64,000 nucleotides of DNA from Breviolum minutum Mf 1.05b.01 (GCA_000507305.1 DF239117.1:234238-298237), one strand, 5' to 3'. Positions 18,599 through 24,539 are shown, counted from the first letter of the stretch. Numbers and translations: made by a program. The notes: generated from the letters alone by a model not told the origin.

Positions 18599-21590
18599 GA
18601 ACCTGTAATGTACCCATCCAACTGTTTCTGACCTCATGTGAAAGTCTGGAGGGGGTCGATTCCAGGAACTCTTTGTTTGACAGTCTCTTGACAGGTGACA
18701 TTCGCATGCCGGTGGCTATGCGTCAAAAGGAGCTTGTGGACCTGTTCCATGACGAAAAAAACATGGGGGTCGGTTCTCCAAAATACCGGGGTGCCCCAAA
18801 TGACCCCTTCCAAATTAATGAGAAACTGCACAGTAAGGCGGTAGGCTTTACTCCAATGGTCATTTATTTTAGGGAACCAAAAAAACAAATGCATCAAAAA
18901 AAGTCTCGCTAAAGATGGCTAAAGTATCTAGAAATCCACTATAAGTATTTGGATGGAAACACCAACAGTGGAACCTTACGGCTTGCTACTAGGATCATTT
19001 TCCTGGTTTTTGGGGCATATCCGCATATCCATAATAGTAACCTTGCAGGGAGTCACAGACGTGATGTGTATCCAAGATGTTGAGACGCTTGTGATATTTT
19101 GTGGAAGGGATTGACAGATTGAAAATATACCATCAACAGCAAGGAAGATAGGTACGTCAAACCAAGTAAAGCGATACAAACTAATTTTGTGTTTGTTAGC
19201 TTCTCAGCTGGCAACAAGACGTCAATGCCAATGGCCATCATGCGATATAAACGTGGCGAGTGCACATACCCTTCTGTTCATCTAGATCATTGATTGTTGC
19301 TTAGATTCTTGATACCTTCTCTAATCAAAACAATACCATACTCAACCATACACTACATTTTTTTTCTATGACAATATGGGGGTTTCCTAAAATGGTGGTA
19401 CCCAACAACCATGGTTTTCCTACTAAAAATGATCAAGTATGGGGGTGTTTTGGGGTACCACCATTTAAGGAAACACCCATATATTTGCATGCGCACAAGA
19501 AATGTCGCACAGCAGCAATTAACCACCCTAGGTTTGGATTTTCTTGTAGCTGCGCTCGATGTCGTTTTGAACTGCTCTTGGAGAGTGGCATCTTGATTCA
19601 ATGGTTGTTTCCTGGTTCCCTTTGTAGGTGGTAGGTAGCATACAATCACCCAATAGTATATACCATTGATCTTGATTGACTTGATTTTGATGAATTTTTG
19701 TTCGGAATATGTTTGAAATGAAGTTCTTTACAACTTCGTTGATCCAAGATCATTGAAAAAAATGTGTAAGATGAAGTTGTATTGGTTACCTCCGGATGAC
19801 ATGGGTGATTTGGTGCACAGTTGGTTTATTCCAATAGAAAGTGCCTATGATGGGTCATAGGATAGGTTTGTTGGTCGACTGTCAAGGATTCACGGGGAAA
19901 ACCTCGATGTGTCATCATTGATCATGTCCAATAGGAAGCTCCAGGTTGTGAACATCCATTTTCCATTTACATTTGTTGATATGGAGTGTTTGTTCCGGGA
20001 GGTGCAGTGAGCTCATCTCTTGGCAATGTTAAACCATGTCAAGACATTTGATGAGAATCTTTGTGTATTGCAGGGACAGCAATTTGATTGCGGACAAGAA
20101 AGAGACAGCTTAAGCGACTAAACCATACTAAACCTGTTTTACCTCTCCAAAAAGGCACATATTTTGATGGTAGGTGGATAGAAAACGAAAAGGATGGATT
20201 CAGGTGAGATATGTAGATAATGTAGATGATGGATCTAGATGATAGATCAAACCGACAATTATATGTGTACGATACTCTTATACATAGATGGCAGACATAT
20301 GTGATAGATCCAAATGATACAGAAACCTTCGATTTCCCTGCAAGGACGGAAGAAGACGAAGAAAAAAAAAGACACACACACGGGGAGAATTCGTGCCAAC
20401 TGGACATGATCCAATTTTGACCTGCACCCTATTTTTTTCAATTTGGGTTGTAGTTACAACCACCCACCAATCTTCATTACATCCCAAGTTTTTTGTTGTT
20501 TCAGGAGATCCCAGGCAGGAAATCACCATGTTCTTCCCAAGGTGATGTGGCTTTGGATCAATGGAGAAGTCTCTACAGTTGTGAGGCATAAAGGGTTGGT
20601 CCCTTTGGAAATCCATCATTGGATGTGGGAAGGAGAATCCATTTTTGATGGGCTATGAAGAATTCTTCAAAAAAGAATTCAATGAAAAATATGGTACTGT
20701 ATATACATATGTACATATGTGTATTGTGATGAATGTTTTGTTTTGGTGATATTTTTTGAAGTCATTGTTGTGCTGTGTTTTGATTGGCTTTGATCATGGA
20801 GTTGTTCGTGTTGGTCTGGAGCAGAATCACAATCATCAATCATGCCTGACCATACTTGTGATTAGCCCGGCCGTGGTCTGTGTTTGTAGTAATCAGGGTA
20901 ACTCAGATAGATCCTGCGAATTGTTCAGACTTCAAAAGATAGACTTCTGTGCTATCCCAAAATGGATGGTGAAAATAATGGAAAAACCCTATTAAAAGTG
21001 GGATGATTTGGGGGGGAAACACCCACTATTTTTGGAAACATCCATATCCTCCCAGGGAACCATTGACATGGGACCCACCGAACCAGTTTTTTTGGTGGAT
21101 CCCGGGTGCCGGGGGAAATTCCGTCTCGGGTTTTCGGTAACGCCTTCGGGTTTGTTGTGGCACGACTTGCATAGGTTATTTTGTGTATTAATTTTTGTTG
21201 TACGTGTGTATATATATAATATGTGTTTAATATATATATATATATGTATATATATATATGTATATCTGTACATACACAGTACATGTGTTACAAGAATGAT
21301 CTATACATACTATGAACAATCAATTTACATATCCGGTTTCCCATCCCCTTCCCAGGAACCACTTACATTTCTATTTTGAATGCTTGATTTTCCATGTTTG
21401 GGATCTCAACCCCAAAAAAACCCTTCACTTCCCAACCTCCATCCCTGGGACTGCCTGGCAGGTGCCATTGATGCATCAACGTTTTGCGGCGGAAATGCAA
21501 GGTGTCGTTTTGAACGCCGAAACGGCAGTCATGAGCGCCTTGAAACAGATGGAATCCCAAGTCACAGACCAAGATCAAAAGAACCTCGGA
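707..21590 (+). CDS. SMYD-like SET-domain protein gene (multi-exon, model incomplete)
   Basis: This appears to be a lysine methyltransferase-type gene spread over about 21 kb, listed exon by exon below. The SET family transfers methyl groups from S-adenosylmethionine to protein lysines. Visible landmarks, in family order, are: GRGVVTVAPLHCGELLV (SET start, 3112-3201), FPLASLFNHSCAPN (the NHSC core, 18300-18410), ARDIEPGEELTQFY (SET end, about 18.5 kb), PVAMRQKELVD (18.7 kb) and the cysteine-rich post-SET GFSCSCARCRFE (19.5 kb). A TPR-like exon lies upstream at 2.2 kb. The order and spacing match SMYD or TPR-SET proteins. I saw no MYND finger. Exon boundaries are inferred from GT/AG signals, and several phases do not yet match, so exons are missing. 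A 10.3 kb LINE occupies the intron after the 3.1 kb exon. Whether the exons at 0.7 and 2.2 kb belong to the same gene is inference. Confidence 0.6.
1879..1990. repeat. Family B inverted-repeat element, copy 1
   Basis: The element starts ATATGGGGGTTTCCTAAAAT and ends GGGAACACCCATAT, so its ends are inverted repeats of each other. It shares this structure with copies at 19.4, 30.2, 56.8 and 63.7 kb. It is immediately followed by a family A copy. No coding capacity. Confidence 0.75.
2014..2112. repeat. Family A inverted-repeat element, copy 1
   Basis: The element runs from CGGTGGTTTCAAGTATTTTT to CAACCACCAACTAG. The ends are complementary (GGTGGTTT/AACCACC). The internal ATGATCCAATTTGA core is shared with all other family A copies. 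It abuts a family B copy on its left. Confidence 0.75.
2185..2236 (+). CDS. Exon with TPR-like helix
   Basis: The frame reads GDFGGAQQFFHESLEVD and stops at a GTGAGT donor at 2237. The pattern G-D/Y-F-x-x-A-x-x-x-F-x-x-x-L-x-x-D is that of a tetratricopeptide repeat helix pair. TPR units accompany SET domains in SMYD and related proteins, which agrees with the SET exon 0.9 kb downstream. A single repeat is weak evidence. The acceptor (AAAAG at 2184) is plausible but not diagnostic. Confidence 0.5.
2237..3111 (+). other. Putative intron between TPR-like and SET exons
   Basis: No repeat family member is recognisable here. A frame after TTTTTTTCAG at about 2769-2780 reads RTVATIIESSSDVLVIGQGG and could be a small additional exon. 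Its phase does not fit the neighbouring exons as drawn, so it is left unassigned. Confidence 0.3.
3112..3201 (+). CDS. SET-domain N-terminal exon
   Basis: This exon lies between a CAG acceptor (3109-3111) and a GT donor (3202) and is exactly 30 codons. It reads HLPFCGRGVVTVAPLHCGE followed by LLVAERALE. The motif G-R-G-[LV]-x-A/V-x-x-x-x-x-x-G-E-L-L-x-x-E is the opening strand pair of SET domains, where the first glycines bind S-adenosylmethionine. GC content is clearly above that of its flanks. It is followed after about 70 bases by a family D inverted-repeat element, and after about 650 bases by the LINE. Confidence 0.7.
3275..3396. repeat. Family D inverted-repeat element, copy 1
   Basis: Begins TACACCCGGGAAATTTAAGA and ends TTAAATTTCGGGGGGTGTA. 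Terminal inverted repeat of about 15-20 bases with mismatches. Lies in the intron just downstream of the SET-domain N-terminal exon. Confidence 0.7.
3764..3849. repeat. Left part of a 99 bp MITE split by the LINE
   Basis: The element begins with a 25-base sequence (CTACCCCCCACCCAGTAACA, then GTCAC). The exact reverse complement of this sequence is found at 14196-14220, 10.4 kb away. The left part itself ends with GGTGACTGTTACT. Joining this part to 14208-14220 would give a ~99 bp element with perfect 25-base terminal inverted repeats. No target-site duplication for this older element could be recognised. Confidence 0.8.
3837..3849. repeat. Left target-site duplication of the LINE
   Basis: The 13-base sequence GGTGACTGTTACT is repeated exactly at 14195-14207. 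The pair brackets the retroelement, as expected from target-primed reverse transcription. The sequence belongs to the right arm of the host MITE. Confidence 0.8.
3897..4170 (+). repeat. Two tandem ~170-base units at the LINE 5' end
   Basis: GTAAGATGTTTGAATTAGTT at about 3900 recurs as GTAAAATGCTTGAGTTAGTT near 4071. The following GGTCCATGTTGAAATTGTGA near 3966 recurs as GGTTCCATGTTGAAATTATG near 4137. The second unit is partial. This resembles promoter monomers of other LINEs. Confidence 0.65.
4270..4340 (+). repeat. Short tandem array, GACCTCGTTCG unit
   Basis: About five to six imperfect copies of an 11-12 base unit (CGGACCTCGTTC, CGCACCTCGTTC, CGAACCTCGTTC, GGGCCTCGTTCC) follow each other. 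The array is GC-rich compared with its surroundings and lies within the presumed LINE promoter region. Confidence 0.7.
4842..7676 (+). CDS. LINE ORF1 protein with C-terminal coiled coil
   Basis: The frame is open for about 945 codons from after the stop at 4839 to a TGA at 7674. There is no in-frame ATG before codon Met at 5151. The first open codons begin with GTG at 4854, and a nearby ATG at 4849 is out of frame, so initiation is unclear (damage, a non-AUG start or splicing). Residues 60-115 (from GTG 4854), with SPSDIIMSWKGRKV, resemble a ubiquitin-like beta-grasp fold by pattern only. Residues ~815-920 (EDLRKELQEQMDKRLEETK onward) form a long heptad-rich coiled coil ending in a basic tail (EIKRPRQV). 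ORF1 proteins of LINEs bind RNA and multimerise through coiled coils. No zinc knuckle or RRM was recognised. Confidence 0.8.
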   Translation, partial: VGDGVRVGWVRASPTVEDVVREVLPHSKSEHFQTLGITNQDVRFDHVIPGDKVIVKFTPTQSKICIQIANRDLWNTSVDVTTQIFEVVARLAFDLEVSPSDIIMSWKGRKVHDHEYFLAFSDLLFQAFWQPRVHMVPRCVLEVFEEKVSEDSMSMGLLVHNDCRVVAVHPLWRTIRTSMIPCQSTVAGVVEILFPDIIRDANPVGFAKGRHIPGEALIDDFLKLGRIEIDFQAKKPLPVYILEFGEVANLYAIDEHFEAKGQGQRLVSRWIRSPFKSRPVHYKLPASMTLAECGASFLANCEGNRTILCLSNGISINPMMECQHTTHDETITFRICALPGGAKHEDVKRMLSEVLTNTGVPDSDVVARVNAVLAKIDPVECKMALQADDFWDKLKGLANKNKVRLITHAELKAFQKSARSKSVEDKGQNQKAHPSKEKLQSPYQSQIDLNTIKVDLSHFRCEGRQVPSISIGEFGVDKHGICVMSNQQAEKYTTDSLMSVGGLAILAVGYPAIRGHTLLHIPATKINGNALVIPATLINCGEQHIEYVSQVKDIKLSETKSSVLEFVIDKATTKDWNLTQSTLHHLGSLFPELRDGKVLNTWSVKSFDENRKPCPHPKAAYTHGFMRITDDVLESALARSGKGGAFLTVKDESKKFDPRFATVPLSPCSIEDANAQAAKCRFALGVVKLRQGFAIRCRKENLQETRQFVNPDGLYVTAGQIGSEDKLWILTRLSVSTTHDALSKGLQSLGWDARAVRQTSSQSWIIASKDDPPMRHVRFNGQVATITPKAPLHTMSEDVVCSVTPISEDAMSDTSTTVSGGAPVVVGSRIEDLRKELQEQMDKRLEETKIHLQRVELKIQQNDESMESFKKTTETELHGIRLEQTNIANTVQSNSAAILSEMATMLRNMQKESEHSMQALHAHFDKVVAGKHADEAEIKRPRQV
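7677..8483 (+). CDS. Open extension of the ORF1 frame after TGA
   Basis: After the ORF1 stop (TGA, 7674-7676) the same frame stays open for another 268 codons. The encoded sequence is rich in aromatic and cysteine residues (FVLRFWIAFCCQMCWK; HALVFWFFWCQESHFW). I recognise no domain. It could be the N-terminal part of ORF2, reached by reinitiation, by TGA readthrough, or once fused to the endonuclease before a one-base deletion near 8390-8483. The next open frame (endonuclease) overlaps its end and is in frame -1 relative to it. Confidence 0.5.
   Translation, partial: RSCSLGEHFVDAPLQRFHPNIGEKFSFFTKKMFVLRFWIAFCCQMCWKTLLCHKYSFVDQVRTEESKCRNSTIYDELDQHNSFANPNAERWYSWKPSSEFEYRDVGTQLLCLRPQVSSLEAKDPTLECIMMNLHENFHFQQALGKILPTFLCDRVLEVFHALVFWFFWCQESHFWGKAFLNFIPNYTLVRRWMHHLLNCVAIFRNIAIYALIYVHWRMQSATHEPGRTSDAKSEGVCRGRRGSLFQPIKFHMYYSIHCLCQDLHILGQ
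8390..9529 (+). CDS. LINE apurinic-type endonuclease region of ORF2
   Basis: The open frame carries the RRIGEAKNPGP motif at about 8852-8881. An endonuclease/exonuclease/phosphatase fold follows: IIMFSETSAT (the catalytic Glu of the L-x-E-T box), GGTAIVASYPI, AIAVYGP, and CIVSDFNVPL (Asp-x-Asn, the usual GDFN box with Ser for Gly), then GKTRHSF near the end. In LINEs this domain nicks target DNA to prime reverse transcription. The frame ends at a TAA (9527-9529) in a T-rich stretch, while the downstream reverse transcriptase continues one base over. A one-base indel in TTTTTATTTT near 9510-9520 would explain the break. The region just before the domain is cysteine-rich (SCTSCCTT). Confidence 0.8.
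   Translation, partial: GKERIAFPTHKIPYVLFYSLPLSRPAHPWTMKFCIFQSLPCSRKQALQTRVDYQDVLIRQILEEWWDERFRGLSKNLQRIRKYVEGPVDQFFWPKTCPKRSPRNLIDERSCTSCCTTITSDMKDFGTCKEYITSNICLPCYILTCELPFHEEFRRIGEAKNPGPAVIERKVLNLFHCNPTQLYNREDDIKSLGDGIIMFSETSATQKTQAIMQKRFKDGSFNVRWSPPVEPYPQSVSKLRGIAGGTAIVASYPITPVLNPLPSDISSNDRYAECFVQYAPGQNLYAIAVYGPTMGPRYHNPDDIRNRIINVAAQRAIQHVGPSCIVSDFNVPLSQVQAWGALKQKGWVDAAQLSMCLNGHEEEMTCDGKTRHSFIFILS
9483..13958 (+). CDS. LINE reverse transcriptase, zinc-knuckle and RNase H (ORF2)
   Basis: This frame is about 1490 codons. With residue 1 at 9486, it shows: ARGVDGFSTLDLRKLPW and LCLPKSMDSASPLAIRPVT (RT fingers, ~420-500); AVIDIVKCYNGIPR with catalytic Asp558; GIVEGCGVAVACM; and the active-site box MFADNWALF (649-652). 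The family's YxDD is F-A-D-N here, so the second Asp is Asn. A Cys/His knuckle follows (CHLCGCSDSRHHRLFQC, ~975). A type I RNase H comes next with VFTDGTA (Asp1050), GEVTGILRAL (Glu), LYLDCQSAVD (Asp), KCEAHK (His) and NNCVDAEAK (Asp1190). The last ~270 residues are cysteine-rich and unassigned. It would copy the element's RNA into the target site. There is no internal stop. Confidence 0.9.
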   Translation, partial: RVMAKLGIVSFLFCPKLARHLVQCRTTKHNMFSAHPVLKAQINLVNLRTPSLVWQLPSSFDKHMHDSMLAASAGEKFLESNHHLFQRDLYLKDVTKFAKRWTHMAEACLASSVVDATGNLIQVKQGFMGRTDKKFFVSKMPANPKIKKARDDHHNPEIDHGPIELRRYLKQLHRLQSYRSQVSSRNLTERATLQNQTLWDKIINAKGFAVSFKNWIFHHYNLCVPLMCPDIEYTRGLVKCYSEWYSKYEQSIKFSLMNSRRIDILDDLKRGGALAYQEVKGETLPPLTHVISRKKIPIIKNAWKKDGTCMLKYRGDHALDINYPIIFQNQSRKISGVTNNTIFLHEPVKLRSNDFIAIQEIPTAEPRGMHDALNETWNQYFQRDPHNDDPLNWEDAVPFLNAVHSCQTMDHKPITANMLQEAIQTTKIKSARGVDGFSTLDLRKLPWSAWDVLAHLLNHIEAGNLWPDCWMTAKTLCLPKSMDSASPLAIRPVTILSKIYRLWARIRGQDIAKHLASQVPPTIGGPCKGISSDIIAMFSSELMEEHILTNQKLCGAVIDIVKCYNGIPRIPLRNLLCRLGVCQEYIHAFMQMLEQMQRRFEIAGHVGPPTYTTTGIVEGCGVAVACMLAVAILCYKTIEQNTPHCTTIMFADNWALFDDSPQGLLQGLNCIVELLRTLKMELSTQKSWLWALTHSHRVALKEYKINDENIPVVLHAKDLGVDQNYSKRRYKPTTHAKWEKVSSKLKVIKKTKLPRNVKKRLAVGAGLSIKTYGVACALASKDDYRSMRPRVAAAALRSGAGVSSWLACNAYDTRLDPLFRDTIDAINAWRRYIKIFPYRLKAIHNSMVSHGSRKGPGPLARLTGILKDISWVPVANKTGFLTNGTIHLDWTTTPMKTIKTVLLQGWSEMVANQCNHRKFFDIDSIDIPLTQKIYHKQGYKEQALLDQVITGKSFTIDELRYYNSNQHAACHLCGCSDSRHHRLFQCSSARHIRNKYSTSVQFARKQNKAWWYHCLMPWPKEVTKHWNFLSTVEIIFSLPEHTLQRKHVFTDGTAFFGDHRYYTISAAAVLECDPITWNVCLVDRGLTPGLTHNSYMGEVTGILRALQKVWCMELYLDCQSAVDILQQAINANNHDDFFAYDSVYLWQDIWRHIKARPKGCVRVHKCEAHKCWKTTEDPRLRWMAFANNCVDAEAKKAILVDNKTHHKWLQSCVDRDILKQQRYEEWVQYVVEISEHFVDNKPKTQTVATRSQQDEWQPCDKRLTPTSRPVSNHFRVSRELCFSFVWSPVFLWRLAKWAGQLQWCHTDNCRCGNDISFVELYVDFMIYTKSRTPICFPNSKGWDRSNRSIWKLQDLDTEADSKGVQTLGAQVNVFTRVVKFLLHAGFLTWPGKRCAVAKSLAAIGFSSWHQGIGCRPILACGSQAAIALRKYLISDKGTYRDFKHPMSFPGAPLEPPGCLKCDHDTKVPFLKQGFSHFLQRQIDPINDLTLL
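13959..14194 (+). other. LINE 3' untranslated region and short A tail
   Basis: Non-coding sequence runs from the ORF2 stop to a five-base A run at 14190-14194, directly followed by the right target-site duplication. No canonical AATAAA is present, which fits dinoflagellates, where that signal is usually absent. Confidence 0.7.
14195..14207. repeat. Right target-site duplication of the LINE
   Basis: GGTGACTGTTACT is identical to 3837-3849. It is directly preceded by the A-run end of the LINE and followed by the rest of the host MITE. Confidence 0.8.
14208..14220. repeat. Right remnant of the host MITE
   Basis: GGGTGGGGGGTAG completes, together with the duplicated GTGACTGTTACT before it, the exact reverse complement of 3764-3788. 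It marks the right end of the element into which the LINE jumped. Confidence 0.8.
14221..14978. other. Intron DNA, no gene seen
   Basis: Sequence right of the LINE inside the SET-gene intron. It contains a weak inverted-repeat tract (14231-14350, with GTGCAGGATTTCTGATCCCA, resembling family E) and no supported exon. Confidence 0.35.
14979..15092. repeat. Family D inverted-repeat element, copy 2
   Basis: Starts TACACCCTGGAAGATTAACG and ends CGTTAATCTTCCAGGGTGA, a near-perfect ~18-base terminal inverted repeat. The copy at 48.2 kb is very similar along its whole length, which suggests recent activity. Confidence 0.85.
15137..15247 (+). CDS. Putative exon, glutamine-rich helix (SET gene)
   Basis: After TTTTTCCAG the frame reads SKVAPEKDLAEKLQQQQMD followed by LDALSGSLGKN. 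A GTGGGT donor (15248) directly precedes a family C element. The sequence looks like an alpha-helical insert. Its place between the SET start (3.1 kb) and the SET core (18.3 kb) suits the SET-I insert region. Assignment to the same gene is inferred from strand and order only. Confidence 0.5.
15250..15354. repeat. Family C inverted-repeat element, copy 1
   Basis: Begins GGTGTTTCCAAAAATAGGGG and ends CACTATTTTTGGAAACATCC, with an interior containing ATGGATGGTTTATAATGGAA. It starts two bases after a putative 5' splice site. Confidence 0.85.
15355..17601. other. Presumed intron DNA, no supported gene
   Basis: Several short frames are open but none has a motif or good splice sites. A TG microsatellite lies near 15898-15912. 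Part of the span is GC-richer (about 16265-16400, with an ACGTTATCGTCACATCGTCA-type inverted repeat around 16308-16345). No RNA gene was recognised. Confidence 0.35.
17602..17690 (+). CDS. Putative SET-gene exon
   Basis: Between GCGTAG and a GTGAAA donor the frame reads VDLNAYRCAPPISDYAVSAE and an acidic tail. The stretch is much more GC-rich than its flanks, which in this window marks exons. No domain motif of its own. It would lie in the variable insert between the SET halves. Confidence 0.45.
17860..17964 (+). CDS. Putative SET-gene exon
   Basis: Between a GATACAG acceptor and a GTGAGG donor the frame is open for 34 codons: PGLPSLRKEAACKNPTFDW, then KTLGVTAENEPKTP. It lies 340 bases before the SET core exon on the same strand. 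No motif identifies it. A TA microsatellite (about 17743-17762) lies in the preceding intron. Confidence 0.5.
18300..18410 (+). CDS. SET-domain core exon (NHSC box)
   Basis: After GATCAG, 37 codons read SNYGVFPLASLFNHSCAPN and continue to a GTGAGT donor at 18411. The motif F/Y-P-x-x-S-L-x-N-H-S-C-x-P-N is the most conserved SET-domain signature. Its Asn-His contact S-adenosylmethionine. It agrees with the SMYD subfamily, where LxNHSCxPN precedes the R-D-I-x-x-G-E-E-L box found in the next exon. Confidence 0.85.
18465..18554 (+). CDS. SET-domain C-terminal exon
   Basis: The frame reads TEVFLRAARDIEPGEELTQF followed by YCDLT. R-x-I-x-x-G-E-E-L-x-x-x-Y is the closing SET motif, in which the Tyr is part of the catalytic site. 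A GTCATC donor is proposed at the start of a CAT microsatellite. If the exon read on, it would encode polyhistidine, which I regard as intronic. The acceptor position is uncertain by a few bases (AAG or CAG). Confidence 0.8.
18556..18599. repeat. (CAT)n microsatellite
   Basis: About fourteen CAT units lie directly after the SET C-terminal exon, probably in the intron. They generate spurious polyhistidine and polymethionine frames. Confidence 0.95.
18695..18768 (+). CDS. Post-SET linker exon
   Basis: Between a TTGACAG acceptor and a GT donor the frame reads DIRMPVAMRQKELVDLFHDE. In SMYD proteins the sequence after the SET domain is typically P-x-x-x-R-x-x-x-L, which this matches. Exact 3' end uncertain. 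Confidence 0.7.
19374..19482. repeat. Family B inverted-repeat element, copy 2
   Basis: ATATGGGGGTTTCCTAAAAT at the left and CCATTTAAGGAAACACCCAT at the right, with the TACTAAAAATGATCAAGTAT core. It sits in the SET-gene intron about 50 bases before the post-SET exon. Confidence 0.85.
19532..19584 (+). CDS. Post-SET cysteine exon
   Basis: After CCTAG the frame reads FGFSCSCARCRFELLLES. The SMYD post-SET motif is G-F-x-C-x-C-x-R-C, whose cysteines bind zinc together with the NHSC cysteine. All three cysteines are present. The exon end is inferred from a GTGGCA donor. Confidence 0.8.
20956..21045. repeat. Family C inverted-repeat element, copy 2 (degenerate)
   Basis: The right end CACTATTTTTGGAAACATCC is intact. 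The left part retains AAAATGGATGGTGAAAATAA but the outer left arm is lost. Confidence 0.6.
21462..21590 (+). CDS. Putative C-terminal exon of the SET gene
   Basis: Between GCCTGGCAG and GTTTTT the frame reads MHQRFAAEMQGVVLNAETAV and continues to DQDQKNLG, 43 codons in all. It is helical and charged, as expected for the TPR-like C-terminal domain of SMYD proteins, but there is no diagnostic motif. Exons beyond this could not be placed, so the gene end is unknown. Confidence 0.5.
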
Positions 21591-21641
21591 GTTTTTTTGC
21601 AAAGGGGGCCCTTTGGCTGGTTGATGTTTCTGTAAGGGGAT

Positions 21642-21747
21642 GATTTACCCTCCCTGAAACTAAGATAGCAATGGAAAACCACCATTTTTAGTAGGAGATG
21701 CATCTTCAAATGGTGGATTTCCCATTGCTATGTTAGTTTACTGGAGT
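21642..21747. repeat. Family D-like inverted-repeat element, copy 3
   Basis: ACCCTCCCTGAAACTAAGAT, then AGCAATGGAAAACCACCATT on the left and AATGGTGGATTTCCCATTGC on the right. This gives a long stem of about 20 pairs around GTAGGAGATGCATC. Confidence 0.65.
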
Positions 21748-24536
21748 GTACTACTCCACATTTTTTTTGCGGGGTGGATTTATATTATTGATAAGACGTT
21801 ATTTTCAGACCCTTATGGACCAACCAGTATATAAATTGTTTTCTTTTGCTGCTGTGGAACCTTCTCTCATGTTTGTTGGAAGCAGGAAGCATCTGAAATC
21901 GAGTTTCTTTGCGTGAAGATATGACGGGACAATCGGATGGATTCCATTGACCTATGATCCAGAGGATGGCATGCAAAGAGAGTGCGTTCAGGGAAAACCT
22001 TCGAGAACATGAGGATCACTGTTAGGTTTGCCAATTTGAAAAAGATGATTTGCAAGATCATTCACAATATTTCTCTAGGTCAAAGTGGTTTCTAAGCGTT
22101 TTTGTTCACGTGTTTTCATCCCACAATGGCAAAGAAAATGCAAACCACTTGATATCTTAGCAAATATGTTTAAAAAAAAGTGTTTCAACCATCACTTTTG
22201 GATCCTGTCCCAAGGATCTCAGGGGAATCATGGGCTTTGTGGCCATTGATTCCAGCTTTTCAACAGCTGGCAATCCGTTTGCGGTTGGATGGACGTTTTG
22301 AAGCAGCTTGGTGGATCATGGTTAAACCTCCTTGAACTTCGAATTATGGAAAAGGTATGGAAAAGGTGAACATAAAGTGTTACCTAGCAGCACGGAAATC
22401 CTTTTCCGATATGATGTATGTATGGCTTGAAGTGTTTAGCATAATGATGAAGATTATTCTATATGAAGATCCTATTAGATACAGTTGCTACAAAGTTGTT
22501 GCTATCGGCTTTACTGGCTTCGCTTGAGTGGGATATCCGATGTCATCAAACTGCTCCTCTGCAGGAGCGTAAACAGAAATGAAACGACACTCTTTTCCTC
22601 GAAAGCAACATCATATTTCCTGGAAAGTATGATTGTTGTGGTGTACCGCATACACAGGAAGCTCTCTTTTTGAGATGTATTTTCTTTAAATTTCGTGAAC
22701 TAAACAAAACATAACGAATCCCAAGATATCCAACTGAAGGCGTTGGGGTTGAGAGTTTTCAGGAGAGTTTGGAAATCTTTCGACGTGCAGATGCTGTCGT
22801 GCGCCACTCGGTTCTACAAAAAAAACCTGCAATTCAAAGTCGATTCAAAAGAGGCTTCTGGGAAAACGGTTTGTAGAGGGTTTTAAGATTATGTATTTTC
22901 AGAGGTTTTGATACGGTTTCGCCATGTTTCACCTGCAAAAAAGATGTTCTGTCAAAAGAATTTGACAAGCCGCCGACTTGTGACTTTTTTAAGGCCCTGG
23001 AAGGCCAATGTTTAAAAATGTCATCCAATCTTACTCTGCATGGTCATTGTAGTGAATTTCCAGGTTGGCCCTAAAGAACCTTAGGTGCAAAAGGGGCTTG
23101 ATGATCCATGCTGTAGCTTAAGTCTCTAGTAGTTTTCATGTTGTGTTCCGACGTTTCAGAAGCAGTACCGCCAAAGAATCAACAGACAACCACGTGAACC
23201 GGTATGTCACCTGTTTTTTTTCATGGATGGTACTTGCATAATATGATGAGCAAACGAGTGATTTTTTGAGCTCCTGCATGTTTTGTGCAAGAAGTTTCAA
23301 TACATTCAAAGTAAGGATCAGTGGTGCCGTTGTCAAATATTCACTTGCGCAACTTGGATCAACGTTTGTGCGGCCGATTTCTTTTGGCGAGGTGTTGAAA
23401 TGCAAACCCACCGGAAAAATTGTGACTGTTTCGGTGGTTTTTGTTGATAGCAAAATAATGGTCTCTATGTTTGTGTTTCTGTGTTACCTGACGGGTTGGC
23501 TCTTATGTATACCATTGAAAATAGGTGATTTCGAGATTAAAACATCTTAAACCTTCGCATCTTTGAGACTATCCAAAAGCACGTCAAAGGGACCCGCGAT
23601 GCCATAAAGAGCACATGATTAGTCACGGAATTCATACACCAGACGTGCTAGTCTTGTTGAGTTTACCAGAGAAAAGTGTGCTCGTGTCTCTGTCTTCGTT
23701 ACAAGCATCTTCCAAATTGCCGGGAGTGTTTCAACCTTCAATTGTTGTCGTATTTTGTCGGCCCCCAATTTCAACATGTCGTTTTTTGTTTATCTCATAT
23801 TCCCCTAACCAAGGCCTCCACACAGAGATGTTGATGACCAGCTCCACGGAAGACTTGTTGTTGGAGAATTTCTGGTTGGTGGCTGCTGGTTTTGGTGCTG
23901 GTCTCCAGGCTGCTTAAGGGATCTTTAAAGATCAAAAGGCCCGTGTGGCTTCTCCAAAGTAGCTTTGTGAACCAAAAAAAGGGTGATGTATGGAAAAAGC
24001 CAGATTTTGTTTGCCTTTCACCTTGCAACTTTGGCTGACAAAAAAAGATCAAAATTTGGAAGTTTCGCCCAACTTTTTTGCGATTGAAAATCTGCTCCGG
24101 CTCGCAACTTCGATCATGCGCCAGGAATGGACGTGTTAAAAAACTTGGAGGAATTTCTATTTTTCGCAAAACCCATGGGGTTTTCGGAAAGCTGAAAAAT
24201 TTAATACCACGTCTCGGCAGGTGTGGCAAATGCTTGTGGGCTTCCGTTTGACCCTTGGCAGCTACTTTTTATGTGATTTTCCCCGAGTCAAGGGAAGTGT
24301 TTTGGCTTAAGGCTTAAGGATCTGGAAGTTTTTGTCTACATATTTTGTTGCAAGGTTTTTCTAAACCCAAGAAAAAATAAAATGACGAGATTCACAACAT
24401 CCAAGGAAATGCTGATCAGTTTGATTTATATTGTTTGATTGCCAAAAAACGGCCTGCTCATGGAAGTAAATGTTCGCTAAAACCTGGGGTAAAGATCCTA
24501 GTGCCTACGTTGACCAACCTTTCTGAGACACGTTTT
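21748..24536. other. No supported gene
   Basis: Several frames on both strands are open over 23.1-24.2 kb, and a few could be exons (for example, plus frame 23240-23452 or its minus-strand counterpart). The two strands cannot be told apart by motif or splice signal. No repeat family member was seen. Confidence 0.3.
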
Positions 24537-24539
24537 TTC

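Noticed and set aside
18446..18707. Polyhistidine, polymethionine and polyaspartate frames
   Set aside because: Created by the CAT microsatellite. Only the part before it (SET C-terminal exon) is coding.
20226..20420. Plus-strand frame beginning MMDLDDRSNRQLYVYD
   Set aside because: No splice sites or motif. AT-rich composition equals its flanks, so likely chance.
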